IMG/VR virus record: IMGVR_UViG_3300037316_000030
Coordinates: 1 to 35,780 of that record
Strand: one strand, 5' to 3'
DNA: 35,780 bases
Source of the DNA: a virus
Positions 22,311 through 29,650 of this stretch are shown one piece after another (positions within the stretch are counted from its first letter, which is position 1; each line of letters starts with the position of its first letter). The position numbers and the translations under genes are program-made. Below the pieces are notes generated by a model. The model was not told the DNA's origin, did not search any database, and was given only the letters and a program-made list of their open reading frames with translations.

Positions 22311-23144
22311 TTACCAACCGTGTTTGGCTCGTACCCTTGCGCTCGCTTCAGCCACGGTCATAGGTTCACTGGGCTGCTCGGTACCGCCGGACCCACCGGC
22401 AGGGAGCGGCGTGGGCAGACCACCAGCGGTCTGTGCTTTGCCCTCGATGTAGCCCTTGGCGGCTGCCTCGACCTGACGGTTGAACTCGGCCGTTGCTCGA
22501 GTGATCGCAGCGGCAATGACACCCTGGTCGGCCGGGATCTGACCGGGAATCGGGAGCATGGCATCTGCCATTTGGAGGATCACTTGGCGATTTTCCTCCG
22601 GGACGTTGCTGGTGTCAAGCGTCTGGCGGATCGTGATCTGCGCATTGTCAGCGATCTGTTGCTGCTCCCGTGCCTGGTTCGATGCGAACTCTCGAGCGTC
22701 GAGCACACGCTTGATCTCACCAGCGGTGAGTTGCCGATCGGGATCTGCGAGCAGTTGCTCGATGGTCTCTTGCTGCTGAGTCTCCTGACCAGCCGGCTTC
22801 GTCGGGTGCAGGAACTCTTCGATCTGCACTGCCGAGTAGCCACGAGCTATGAGCCCTTCACGAATCAGCGTGTCCTGACCCTCGGGTGTGTCGAGCACCT
22901 TGTCGATGCGGATGGCCCGCTCGATGGTGGACTCGCCGCCCCACGCCTGCACCCGCTCTTCCCACGTCGGGGTAACAACGGGCTCGGTGGTGGTAGGTGC
23001 AGCGGTGGTTGCATCCGCCGCACCCCCACCGGCGTCGGGGGCTGGTGCGGTCGTTGCGCCTGCGTCGGCTGCGGGTGCACCACCGGTGCCTCCACCCGAA
23101 CCTCCGCCAGCGTCGCCTTCAAGAAAGATCGGGGTCTCGAACAT
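22311..23144 (-). CDS. Capsid scaffolding protein
   Basis: The 277-residue protein has the composition of a scaffold: a Gly/Ala/Thr/Pro-rich low-complexity N-terminus (about residues 10-60), a helical Gln/Glu/Ala-rich centre (QETQQQETIEQLLADPD; EFASNQAREQQQIADNAQ), and a Lys/Arg-containing tail (ASARVRAKHGW). A short basic C-terminus is what binds capsid protein in P22 and T7-type scaffolds. It sits between portal and major capsid genes, the usual location. I chose ATG 23144-23142 because AAGGAG is 7 bases upstream; the earlier GTG/ATG region would include that site. Scaffolds diverge fast, so the call rests on composition and position. Confidence 0.72.
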   Translation of the reverse strand: MFETPIFLEGDAGGGSGGGTGGAPAADAGATTAPAPDAGGGAADATTAAPTTTEPVVTPTWEERVQAWGGESTIERAIRIDKVLDTPEGQDTLIREGLIARGYSAVQIEEFLHPTKPAGQETQQQETIEQLLADPDRQLTAGEIKRVLDAREFASNQAREQQQIADNAQITIRQTLDTSNVPEENRQVILQMADAMLPIPGQIPADQGVIAAAITRATAEFNRQVEAAAKGYIEGKAQTAGGLPTPLPAGGSGGTEQPSEPMTVAEASARVRAKHGW

Positions 23145-23200
23145 ACTGGGCTCCTTCATCAGTGGGCAGCTTACCGCCCGGCGAGATTCTGTGTTTCGAG

Positions 23201-25459
23201 CTAATGGCCCATGGCTTGAGCCTGAGAGTTAGGCTCGACGCCTGGCACTGCACCAGGTAAACCAACCTGCCCATGCCCGATCCCAGCCCGTTGCGAAATG
23301 GCCGCTTGCAGTGCTGCAAGTCCGGCCCCGTTCCCGGATCCGGGCATGGGATGCTCAGGTTGATGCGGACCGACCACGGGGCCGGCACCAGCGGGACCTA
23401 CCGGACCATGCTGCTGCGGAACCTGTTCGGGCGGTACACCGTGCATCGCACTGGGCTGGAAGCCGGCAGCCTTCTCCATCTGCGCCTGAATGTCGGGCGG
23501 GACGAACTGGTAGTCCATCTGCTCGGTCATCTTGGCCTGCGACTCGGGCGTCTGAGCCTGCGCCTGCTGCGTCGCTTGAGCAGCGGTGTGTGCATCGACG
23601 TGGGAGTTGAAGATGGCAACGATCTGCGTGGCTTGGTGGTCACCTTGTCGTGCCATGTTCTCGATCTTCTCGAAGTCCTCGGACTTGCGTTCGAGGTTGT
23701 GCTCGATGATGTGGATGGCGTGCACGTCGAAGTCGTGAATGGCGACCTGCGTACCTTGCATGAGTACCTCGTTCTCACGCTGCGCCTGTCGAGCGTCAGC
23801 GTTGAACTCGTCGCTGAGGAAGCTCATGTCTGGCACGTTGAGAATCTGCAGGAGGTGTCGGGGGTCGGTGATGACCTTGGCCTGCCACAGCTCCATCGCC
23901 ATCTGAATCGTCGCAGCTTTCGACTGCTTCTCGCCCATCTCGACGTTCATGTAGATGTCGAGCTGGTGGTCGACATCGGCACCACTGAAGTGCGCAACCT
24001 CAAGCTGGCCGATCTCGGAGTATGTGGCGACGAGGCGCTTCTCTTCCCAGAACTGCTTGACCAGCTCGAGCATGTGCCACGCTGTCTCCTTGACAGCGTT
24101 CACCAACAGGAGCTGCGAGCCGTAGACCTTCGTGTCGTTGATCTGCTGCAGTGCCATGATGGCGGCGGCGCTCGCTCGTGAGATCACCAGGGCGGACTCG
24201 CCTGCTCGTGTCTGGATCTCGGACTGTGCCCGCTGCATGGCGGACTCGTACTGACCCATCCAACCGGAGTCGGGGATCATCAGCGTGGGCTTGTCACCCA
24301 TGCCGGGGTTGTAGCCGAGGAACTCTACCCGTGAACTCAGCCGTGTCGTGTCGATGGACCCGTTCGCCCCAATGAGCTTCGGCGTGAGCGTGCGACGGAT
24401 TGCGGCTTCCCTGGAGCGAGCATCGTTGTAATCGGCTTGGAGAGGCACGACGTCGTCCATCCATGTCCGACCCTCACGTCGCCCCATGCCCGGTAGCAAA
24501 TCCCATTGCACAAAGGGCAGACGTTGGTGATTGTACGGAAAGTCGTGTGGTCCCTCAAGAAGCGTGTCACCACAGTACGTAACCACGAGACCCTTGGGAG
24601 CTGCTCGACACGGAACCATCCACAACTGATGCACACCAACGGTGTCGCTACGCTGCTCCGACGAACGTGAAGACGCATTGCAGAGAGCATAGACCTCGTC
24701 GGCGATGCTGCGCACGGGCTGCGCCCCGACGGGCATCTTGCCGTACTTCTCCCAGACAGCTTCCTTGTCCATCATCTTGGTGCGTACACACCAGATTGCG
24801 CTCTGCATCGTGAAGGCGTTAGGGTCGACGCTCAGCTCGTAGGCGGGCACGGACTCGATCTCAACCTGGCCGGTGAACACCTTAGTTGGGTCACCACCCT
24901 GGTCCTGCTTGTTCGGCACCTCACCGATGTTCTCACCGGCGTTGGCGTCCCACAGGACCTGTACGTAAGCCCAACCGTGCGTGACTACCCAGAAGAAGTG
25001 GCAGAGGATGAACTTGTCCCAGTTCAGTCGGCGGAGTTCTGACTTGAGGATTCTCGTACCGCTCTTGGCTGCATCGATATCCTTGTCGTCATTTCCAACA
25101 GGGCGTACTTCAGCGTCTGGAGTGTTGGAGATGAGTCGGGAGATATAGTGCTCTGCTTCGCCGCCGACGACGTTGCAGGTGATTCGGATGGGTGCATTGG
25201 GATCGTCCGTTCGTGGGATCGGCCGTTGGAAGAGTCGCCGGTCTGGGTCCCATGCAAGCTGCTGCTGACCGATCAAATATGCGAGGTTCAGTTTCATCTG
25301 ATACTCAGGCATCCTCGCCCGACCCTTCTTGCGCTTCCGTTCACACCAGGTGACGAGCTTCTTCGGGTCAGTGGGTGCTTTGAACGTGGGCGGGATCTCA
25401 GGCTGATTACTCGTTGACCCATCGTCCATCGGCACGCCGTCGGTGTCAGCGCCAGCCAT
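23201..25459 (-). CDS. Portal protein, podovirus type
   Basis: The 752-residue protein is a large portal of the P22-like group. Recognisable sections include a Glu/Leu-rich helix with ELSVDPNAF (the conserved Val-Asp-Pro-x-Ala turn), LPFVQWDLLPGMGRREGRTW, and VVPLQADYNDARSREAAIRR of the wing/stem region. A later Gln/Ala-rich helical domain and a Pro/Gly/Gln-rich C-terminus, possibly a barrel or disordered tail, follow. Twelve copies would form the DNA channel that binds terminase outside and adaptor inside the tail. ATG 25459-25457 overlaps the previous stop as TAATG and has GGGAG upstream. It lies two small genes after the large terminase and before the scaffold. Confidence 0.85.
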   Translation of the reverse strand: MAGADTDGVPMDDGSTSNQPEIPPTFKAPTDPKKLVTWCERKRKKGRARMPEYQMKLNLAYLIGQQQLAWDPDRRLFQRPIPRTDDPNAPIRITCNVVGGEAEHYISRLISNTPDAEVRPVGNDDKDIDAAKSGTRILKSELRRLNWDKFILCHFFWVVTHGWAYVQVLWDANAGENIGEVPNKQDQGGDPTKVFTGQVEIESVPAYELSVDPNAFTMQSAIWCVRTKMMDKEAVWEKYGKMPVGAQPVRSIADEVYALCNASSRSSEQRSDTVGVHQLWMVPCRAAPKGLVVTYCGDTLLEGPHDFPYNHQRLPFVQWDLLPGMGRREGRTWMDDVVPLQADYNDARSREAAIRRTLTPKLIGANGSIDTTRLSSRVEFLGYNPGMGDKPTLMIPDSGWMGQYESAMQRAQSEIQTRAGESALVISRASAAAIMALQQINDTKVYGSQLLLVNAVKETAWHMLELVKQFWEEKRLVATYSEIGQLEVAHFSGADVDHQLDIYMNVEMGEKQSKAATIQMAMELWQAKVITDPRHLLQILNVPDMSFLSDEFNADARQAQRENEVLMQGTQVAIHDFDVHAIHIIEHNLERKSEDFEKIENMARQGDHQATQIVAIFNSHVDAHTAAQATQQAQAQTPESQAKMTEQMDYQFVPPDIQAQMEKAAGFQPSAMHGVPPEQVPQQHGPVGPAGAGPVVGPHQPEHPMPGSGNGAGLAALQAAISQRAGIGHGQVGLPGAVPGVEPNSQAQAMGH

Positions 25460-25776
25460 TACAGACTCCCAGCATCCTCGTAGGCATCGTCATCCATGTC
25501 CCCGGGACCGACTACCTCGATCAGACCCGTGGCGTCGTAGAGATGGCGCACCTTCGGTGCGGGCGGCGCAGGCACAGTCTCGACGAGCTGCTGCGCTTCG
25601 GCAGCGGCACGGTACTCCGGGAGCGAACGAGTCGCCAATCGGTTAAGCAGAAGATCCTGGCGCATGCGTTCCTGCGCTACGACGTGGTGCATCTCCTTCT
25701 GATGCGACCAGTCTTGAAATACAATGGCAGCAAGCGACACGACAGTGAAGACGACAAGCACCCAGCTCGCAACCAT
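25459..25776 (-). CDS. Single-pass membrane protein upstream of portal
   Basis: The 105-residue protein has an N-terminal hydrophobic span (residues about 2-20: VASWVLVVFTVVSLAAIVF), then a helical Gln/Arg/His-rich section and an acidic end (DMDDDAYEDAGSL). The tail contains a Pro-rich segment. It overlaps the genes on both sides by TAATG junctions, so it is tied to expression of the portal. Function is unknown. Possibilities are a membrane-associated assembly factor or a lysis accessory such as an i-spanin; no partner o-spanin is seen. Confidence 0.65.
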   Translation of the reverse strand: MVASWVLVVFTVVSLAAIVFQDWSHQKEMHHVVAQERMRQDLLLNRLATRSLPEYRAAAEAQQLVETVPAPPAPKVRHLYDATGLIEVVGPGDMDDDAYEDAGSL

Positions 25777-26003
25777 TATGCCGCTGCCTCTTGCTTGGCC
25801 CGTCTCTTCTCTGCTGACGCCATGGTGGCCCGACCCTGACGGGCGAGCTGCCCAAGGTCAAAGATACAAGGCACGCAGATCACGAGGTTGCCCTCACCCT
25901 CGATCACGGCATCGGTGTACACGACCTGGTTAGGTGAAGTGCACAAATAACACCCACCCTTCGCCACAGTGTACGGATCGGCTGATTCCTGGAACATTGC
26001 CAT
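25776..26003 (-). CDS. Small zinc-ribbon-like protein, 75 residues
   Basis: The 75-residue protein carries two cysteine pairs, CYLC (residues 18-21) and CVPC (residues 43-46), separated by about 21 residues of beta-type sequence, a classic zinc ribbon. A helical Ala/Arg/Lys tail follows. ATG 26003-26001 has GAGG about 9 bases upstream, and an ATG two codons in is an alternative. Placed between large terminase and portal, a packaging or DNA-contact role is possible. No small terminase is recognised elsewhere, but this protein shows no helix-turn-helix typical of one. Confidence 0.68.
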   Translation of the reverse strand: MAMFQESADPYTVAKGGCYLCTSPNQVVYTDAVIEGEGNLVICVPCIFDLGQLARQGRATMASAEKRRAKQEAAA

Positions 26004-26025
26004 GAGAGCCTCAGTCTACTCGTTT

Positions 26026-27597
26026 TCAGAAATCATCTGGAAGACCTAAAACCGGGTTGACGTCCCGCTTGGTGTCGTACCGTTGTTTATACTTTCGCCA
26101 CATGGCTTCGTCGCTCATGTCGTGCACTCCAAACAGTTGCTCGACCCGACCGGCGGGTGCGTCGGGCGCCACCAATAGATCAGCGAAGGCGAAGCTATAA
26201 ACTAGGGCATCGGCACGGTCGGGGCTTTTCTTCGAGCGCTTGTGCATTTCGAGCTTGGACTCGATGCGGATATCGCCGGTCGGGCTGACGGTGTAGTGGA
26301 TCGTGGTGAGCTGATCCATGAGCTTGGCGTCGTCGATGGCGATCTGGATGCCTTGGGACTCGAACCGGCGTCGAAGCATCCAGTACCACTGCGCACGCAG
26401 GTTCAGGTAGCGGAGTCCCTGCACACCCTTGCCGCCCCGGAAACCAATGACTGTGCCTGCTCGACCCATGAGGTGCTGCAAGTCCTCGAAGTAACCAACT
26501 GCGCCGGCCCCGACACCATCGGCGTCGAACACAACAACGTCGGGATCGAAGTCGAGCACTGCCTTAGTGACTGGACCCTGCACCAGGGAGGACGTCTGCA
26601 TGGATGGCAGCGCACGCATCTCGACGAGCTGGCTGCCATCACGAAACGCTATGACGTTTTCGTCGGCGCCGTAGGATGCAATGTCAATACCCAACTGCCG
26701 TTGACCAGTGCCCAGGCGGGGACTATGGGTGCACGCACGGGTGTACCAATCGGCAGGTACCAGTACGTCGTCTCCAAGATCCCAGTCCTCAGCCATAACC
26801 GAGGTGACCCACTCGAACGTGCCGGGACCACACCCTTGCTTGATGAGATCATCGAGGAAGAACTGTGTGATGAGGTTTGAGCCCTCCGGCACCTGCTCAC
26901 CAGTGAAGGACGGCGTATCCTCAGCCCGAATCTGAATCCGAACAAAGTTACCGCTACGAGCCATCCGTGAGGCATATGTATCAGGCGTGGTGCAGTTGTA
27001 GATGAGAAGTATGCGAGAGTCGCTCGACGCCAGCAGTCTTGTAATCGCAAGCTGGATGTCCTCATCTACCGACGTTGCCTCGTCGCCGATGATAAGCTTG
27101 TGTGCTGCGTGGTATCCCTGAAACGACTCTGCACTGTTTGCTGTCTGCCCGATGATGAAGTGCTCGCCAGGTATGTTCTCCAGGCGCATGTCGGCCTCGA
27201 AAAGACGACCTGGCACGATGATGCCACGATCCTTCAACTTCGGGTAGGCGTCTCGCAGTTCGCCGAATAAGTTATCACGAAGGTGCGACTCTTTCGATGA
27301 AGTGCAAATCACCTTGCTACCACGACACCCACCCTTCGTGCCAGTAGGATCACACTGAATACACGGCACCCCTGGTGAGAAAGCAACGTAGAACGCAAGC
27401 GCCAAGCGAGCAGCGAGCCATGTCTTGCCCGAGGCGTTGCACGACGGAACTGCAACCTTCGCTCGAAACATACTAAGTTCGGTAGCTATGTTCCGCTGGG
27501 CAGACCACAAGGTCTCACCAGTGCCGCACTCTACAGCAGCGCCCAGATCATACTGACCCAAATAGGCGAAGCGTTCTGTCTCCGAGTTGGTGCGCAC
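26026..27597 (-). CDS. terL: Terminase large subunit
   Basis: The 523-residue protein is the packaging motor. Its ATPase half has a Walker A variant at residues 52-59 (SCNASGKT) and Walker B with D172-E173 (LIIGDEA). Between them is a cysteine-bearing loop with C79, C82, C91 and C98 that is not in the classic T4 or lambda enzymes. The nuclease half has the RNase H-like acids: D305 (GIDIASYGADEN), D358/D360 (VVVFDADGVG) and D460/D463 (SPDRADALVY). It pumps DNA through the portal and cuts unit lengths. GTG 27597-27595 is the only sensible start because a stop lies close upstream in frame, although its ribosome binding site is weak. It follows the endolysin gene by six bases. Confidence 0.93.
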   Translation of the reverse strand: MRTNSETERFAYLGQYDLGAAVECGTGETLWSAQRNIATELSMFRAKVAVPSCNASGKTWLAARLALAFYVAFSPGVPCIQCDPTGTKGGCRGSKVICTSSKESHLRDNLFGELRDAYPKLKDRGIIVPGRLFEADMRLENIPGEHFIIGQTANSAESFQGYHAAHKLIIGDEATSVDEDIQLAITRLLASSDSRILLIYNCTTPDTYASRMARSGNFVRIQIRAEDTPSFTGEQVPEGSNLITQFFLDDLIKQGCGPGTFEWVTSVMAEDWDLGDDVLVPADWYTRACTHSPRLGTGQRQLGIDIASYGADENVIAFRDGSQLVEMRALPSMQTSSLVQGPVTKAVLDFDPDVVVFDADGVGAGAVGYFEDLQHLMGRAGTVIGFRGGKGVQGLRYLNLRAQWYWMLRRRFESQGIQIAIDDAKLMDQLTTIHYTVSPTGDIRIESKLEMHKRSKKSPDRADALVYSFAFADLLVAPDAPAGRVEQLFGVHDMSDEAMWRKYKQRYDTKRDVNPVLGLPDDF

Positions 27598-27603
27598 GAA
27601 GTG

Positions 27604-28482
27604 CTAGACGTATTTGTACAGAGCGAGCAAGCATGCACGACCGCACACATTGCCCGCTCGGTTCTTCAGTCCCCTGCGCCTCTTGAAGTCGGCCACTGCT
27701 GTGACCGTGAGCTTGTTGTACGTGCTTCCGCCGACGTGATACCCGTTTGCACCAAGCAGCCAGTTGAGCTTGGCGACGCCGGGCGACGTGTCGCCAGCCC
27801 GCAACGGTTTCGAGGTCACTGCCTTGACGAACGCCGCAATCTGCTTGAGGACGCTCCAGTTGATGGGCGGCGTGAACATCTTGTCCCACGCTGCTGTCCC
27901 GAGTACGTCATTGCCGTCAAGACCCTGCGGCTCGAGCTGACTGGTGAACTGGTGCAACACCACCGAGGGTGTCGCCCATGTCGGTGTCTGCACAATGTGC
28001 GGGAAGCCGTCGTTGATCGAGTAGTCGGGCAGCCACCAGTTGTACTGCTCGATGAAGTTGGTGAGCCCGTACTGCACGGCGAACGGCCAGCCCATGTACA
28101 GGAAGCCACGAGTCCCTAGAAGCTTGGTGGTCTCCGCCATGAACTGCGGGATGAACGTGAGCCACTCCTGAGATGTACATCCGTCGTTGTCGGCCTGTTC
28201 GCAGTCGAGCTGCCAGACATCGACGCCTGGCTTGAAACCTGCGTTGACAGCGACCGCTGCGAAACGACGAGCTTGCGCTACCGGGTCACCACCCACGACG
28301 TTTGCATAGTGATAAGCGCCGACGATAGGCGCCTCAGCACGAAGCCCCCCGTACCGCCCGTCAAATAGGGGGTCGGTGTAGCCGCCTCCCTCTGTGGCCT
28401 TGTGCATTACAAACAACCATGGTCCCGCTGGCACGATCGCTTGATCTGCGCTGATGTCGATCCCAACGGAACTGTTAGCCAT
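27604..28482 (-). CDS. Endolysin, GH25 muramidase with peptidoglycan-binding domain
   Basis: The 292-residue protein has a GH25 lysozyme domain (about residues 5-205). D9 is in GIDIS, followed by FVMHKATEG, GAYHYA, the catalytic pair D93-x-E95 in VWQLDCE, WWLPDY and LHQFTS. GH25 enzymes cut the beta-1,4 bond of N-acetylmuramic acid. Residues about 230-292 (AGDTSPGVAKLNWLLGANGY, then TAVADFKRRRGL) form a PG_binding_1-type wall-binding domain. There is no signal peptide, so release should depend on a holin; candidates are at 8809-9708, far away. ATG 28482-28480 has TAGG upstream. A placement between glycosyltransferase and terminase is unusual for a lysis gene. A virion-associated wall hydrolase is the other possibility. 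Confidence 0.9.
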   Translation of the reverse strand: MANSSVGIDISADQAIVPAGPWLFVMHKATEGGGYTDPLFDGRYGGLRAEAPIVGAYHYANVVGGDPVAQARRFAAVAVNAGFKPGVDVWQLDCEQADNDGCTSQEWLTFIPQFMAETTKLLGTRGFLYMGWPFAVQYGLTNFIEQYNWWLPDYSINDGFPHIVQTPTWATPSVVLHQFTSQLEPQGLDGNDVLGTAAWDKMFTPPINWSVLKQIAAFVKAVTSKPLRAGDTSPGVAKLNWLLGANGYHVGGSTYNKLTVTAVADFKRRRGLKNRAGNVCGRACLLALYKYV

Positions 28483-28487
28483 GGGGC

Positions 28488-29609
28488 CTAGGGTACTTCA
28501 ACCCAGGGTGCGAAGGTTTGCGGAAATGGGTCGGTCAGCAGTCGCTCGAACCAGTCGTCGTAACTCTGCCCTACTCGCCCTGCACCAGTGGTGGGGTCGT
28601 AGCAGTAGCGGTCGATGGCCTGGGCCGCAATCTCTTCGGGGCTGTCGTACTCGTCGTATTCAACTGCGTCGCAGAACTCGGCCACTGACTTACAACGCCA
28701 CCCATTGACTCCATTGATGATGGTTTCCGAGAAGACTGCCCAGTCCGGCGAGATGACCGGTACACCTCGAACGAGAGCTTCAGCGTGCACCCGACCGAAC
28801 GGTTCCTCGTAGAGCGACGGCATGATGACAGCACGAGCATCACAGATAAGACGATTCTTCGCCTCACCCAGAACGATACCGAGGTGGTGAGCGTCGGGCG
28901 CATCGTCCGTCGGTCCCTGCCCAACGACCACGAGATCCATACCCGTGCGCCGAGCAACCTCGGCTGCGATCCCCAGACCTTTCCCGTCGACCTTGCGGCC
29001 GATGAAGAGTAGGTAATCGGCCCGGTCTTCATTTGCAATCTCCAGTGGTTGCGCCACAATGTTCGGCGTGACGTTGTCGTAGAACTGCGGCCACCGGCGG
29101 TGCCACCCGTCGGTGTAGTGCCGGTGTGCGTACGTCGGGTAGTTGGCATAGCGGGTGTAGCGAGCGTCGGCTGGGAAGCCAACGATGAACTCCACGCAGC
29201 GCAGTCGCACGGTGTTGCAGAAGTCGACAAGCGTGCGGTGTGCCTGCCCAACTGTCGTACAGACAATGTCGTCGGGTTCGAAGCGTTTAGCTACCTCAGT
29301 GATGCACGCCTCGTTGAATGCTGCCCACTCAGGGGAGTCGTGGTGAAAGTCCGTGTCGGCGCTGCCGTAACCGAACCCTGCCGGCCCACCAAGGCCACGT
29401 CCGCCGAACCACTGCTCCTGCTGAGCGAGCGTGACACACGCAACATGTTCGGTGACTGCGACGTCGTTCAGCTCGCCCGAGTACAGCGTGGTCTCATGAC
29501 CACGAAGCGTCATGCACCGTGCGAACTCAGAGACGTCGGTGGTAAAACAGTCGTACTCGTAGTCCTTGGTCGTGTTCGTATGGGGTACCGCAACCACATG
29601 AAGCCTCAT
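28488..29609 (-). CDS. GT4-family glycosyltransferase
   Basis: The 373-residue protein has the GT-B layout of GT4 enzymes. The N-terminal domain starts VVAVPHTNTTKDYEYDCFT with RGHET soon after. The C-terminal domain begins with YLLFIGRKVDGKGLGIAAEVA and carries the E-x7-E nucleotide-sugar signature (EPFGRVHAE) followed by LVRGVPVI. It would transfer a sugar from a nucleotide donor with retention. Acceptor unknown: virion proteins, host surface glycans or modified DNA are all possible. No hydroxymethylation gene for DNA is visible. The neighbour upstream is a tail fibre rich in Gly-Thr/Gly-Ser repeats, an attractive acceptor. ATG 29609 has GGGAAG upstream; the earlier GTG/ATG start at 29657 would overlap the fibre gene. 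Confidence 0.87.
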   Translation of the reverse strand: MRLHVVAVPHTNTTKDYEYDCFTTDVSEFARCMTLRGHETTLYSGELNDVAVTEHVACVTLAQQEQWFGGRGLGGPAGFGYGSADTDFHHDSPEWAAFNEACITEVAKRFEPDDIVCTTVGQAHRTLVDFCNTVRLRCVEFIVGFPADARYTRYANYPTYAHRHYTDGWHRRWPQFYDNVTPNIVAQPLEIANEDRADYLLFIGRKVDGKGLGIAAEVARRTGMDLVVVGQGPTDDAPDAHHLGIVLGEAKNRLICDARAVIMPSLYEEPFGRVHAEALVRGVPVISPDWAVFSETIINGVNGWRCKSVAEFCDAVEYDEYDSPEEIAAQAIDRYCYDPTTGAGRVGQSYDDWFERLLTDPFPQTFAPWVEVP

Positions 29610-29650
29610 GACCACTTCCCAACGTAGTGTAGTCGAGTCATGCTGGCAGA

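Noticed and set aside
21417-23204. 595-codon open frame on the plus strand across the capsid and scaffold genes
   Set aside because: It lies fully antisense to two well-supported genes, has Arg/Gly/Val-rich sequence with no motif, and long antisense frames are expected with GC-rich codon use.
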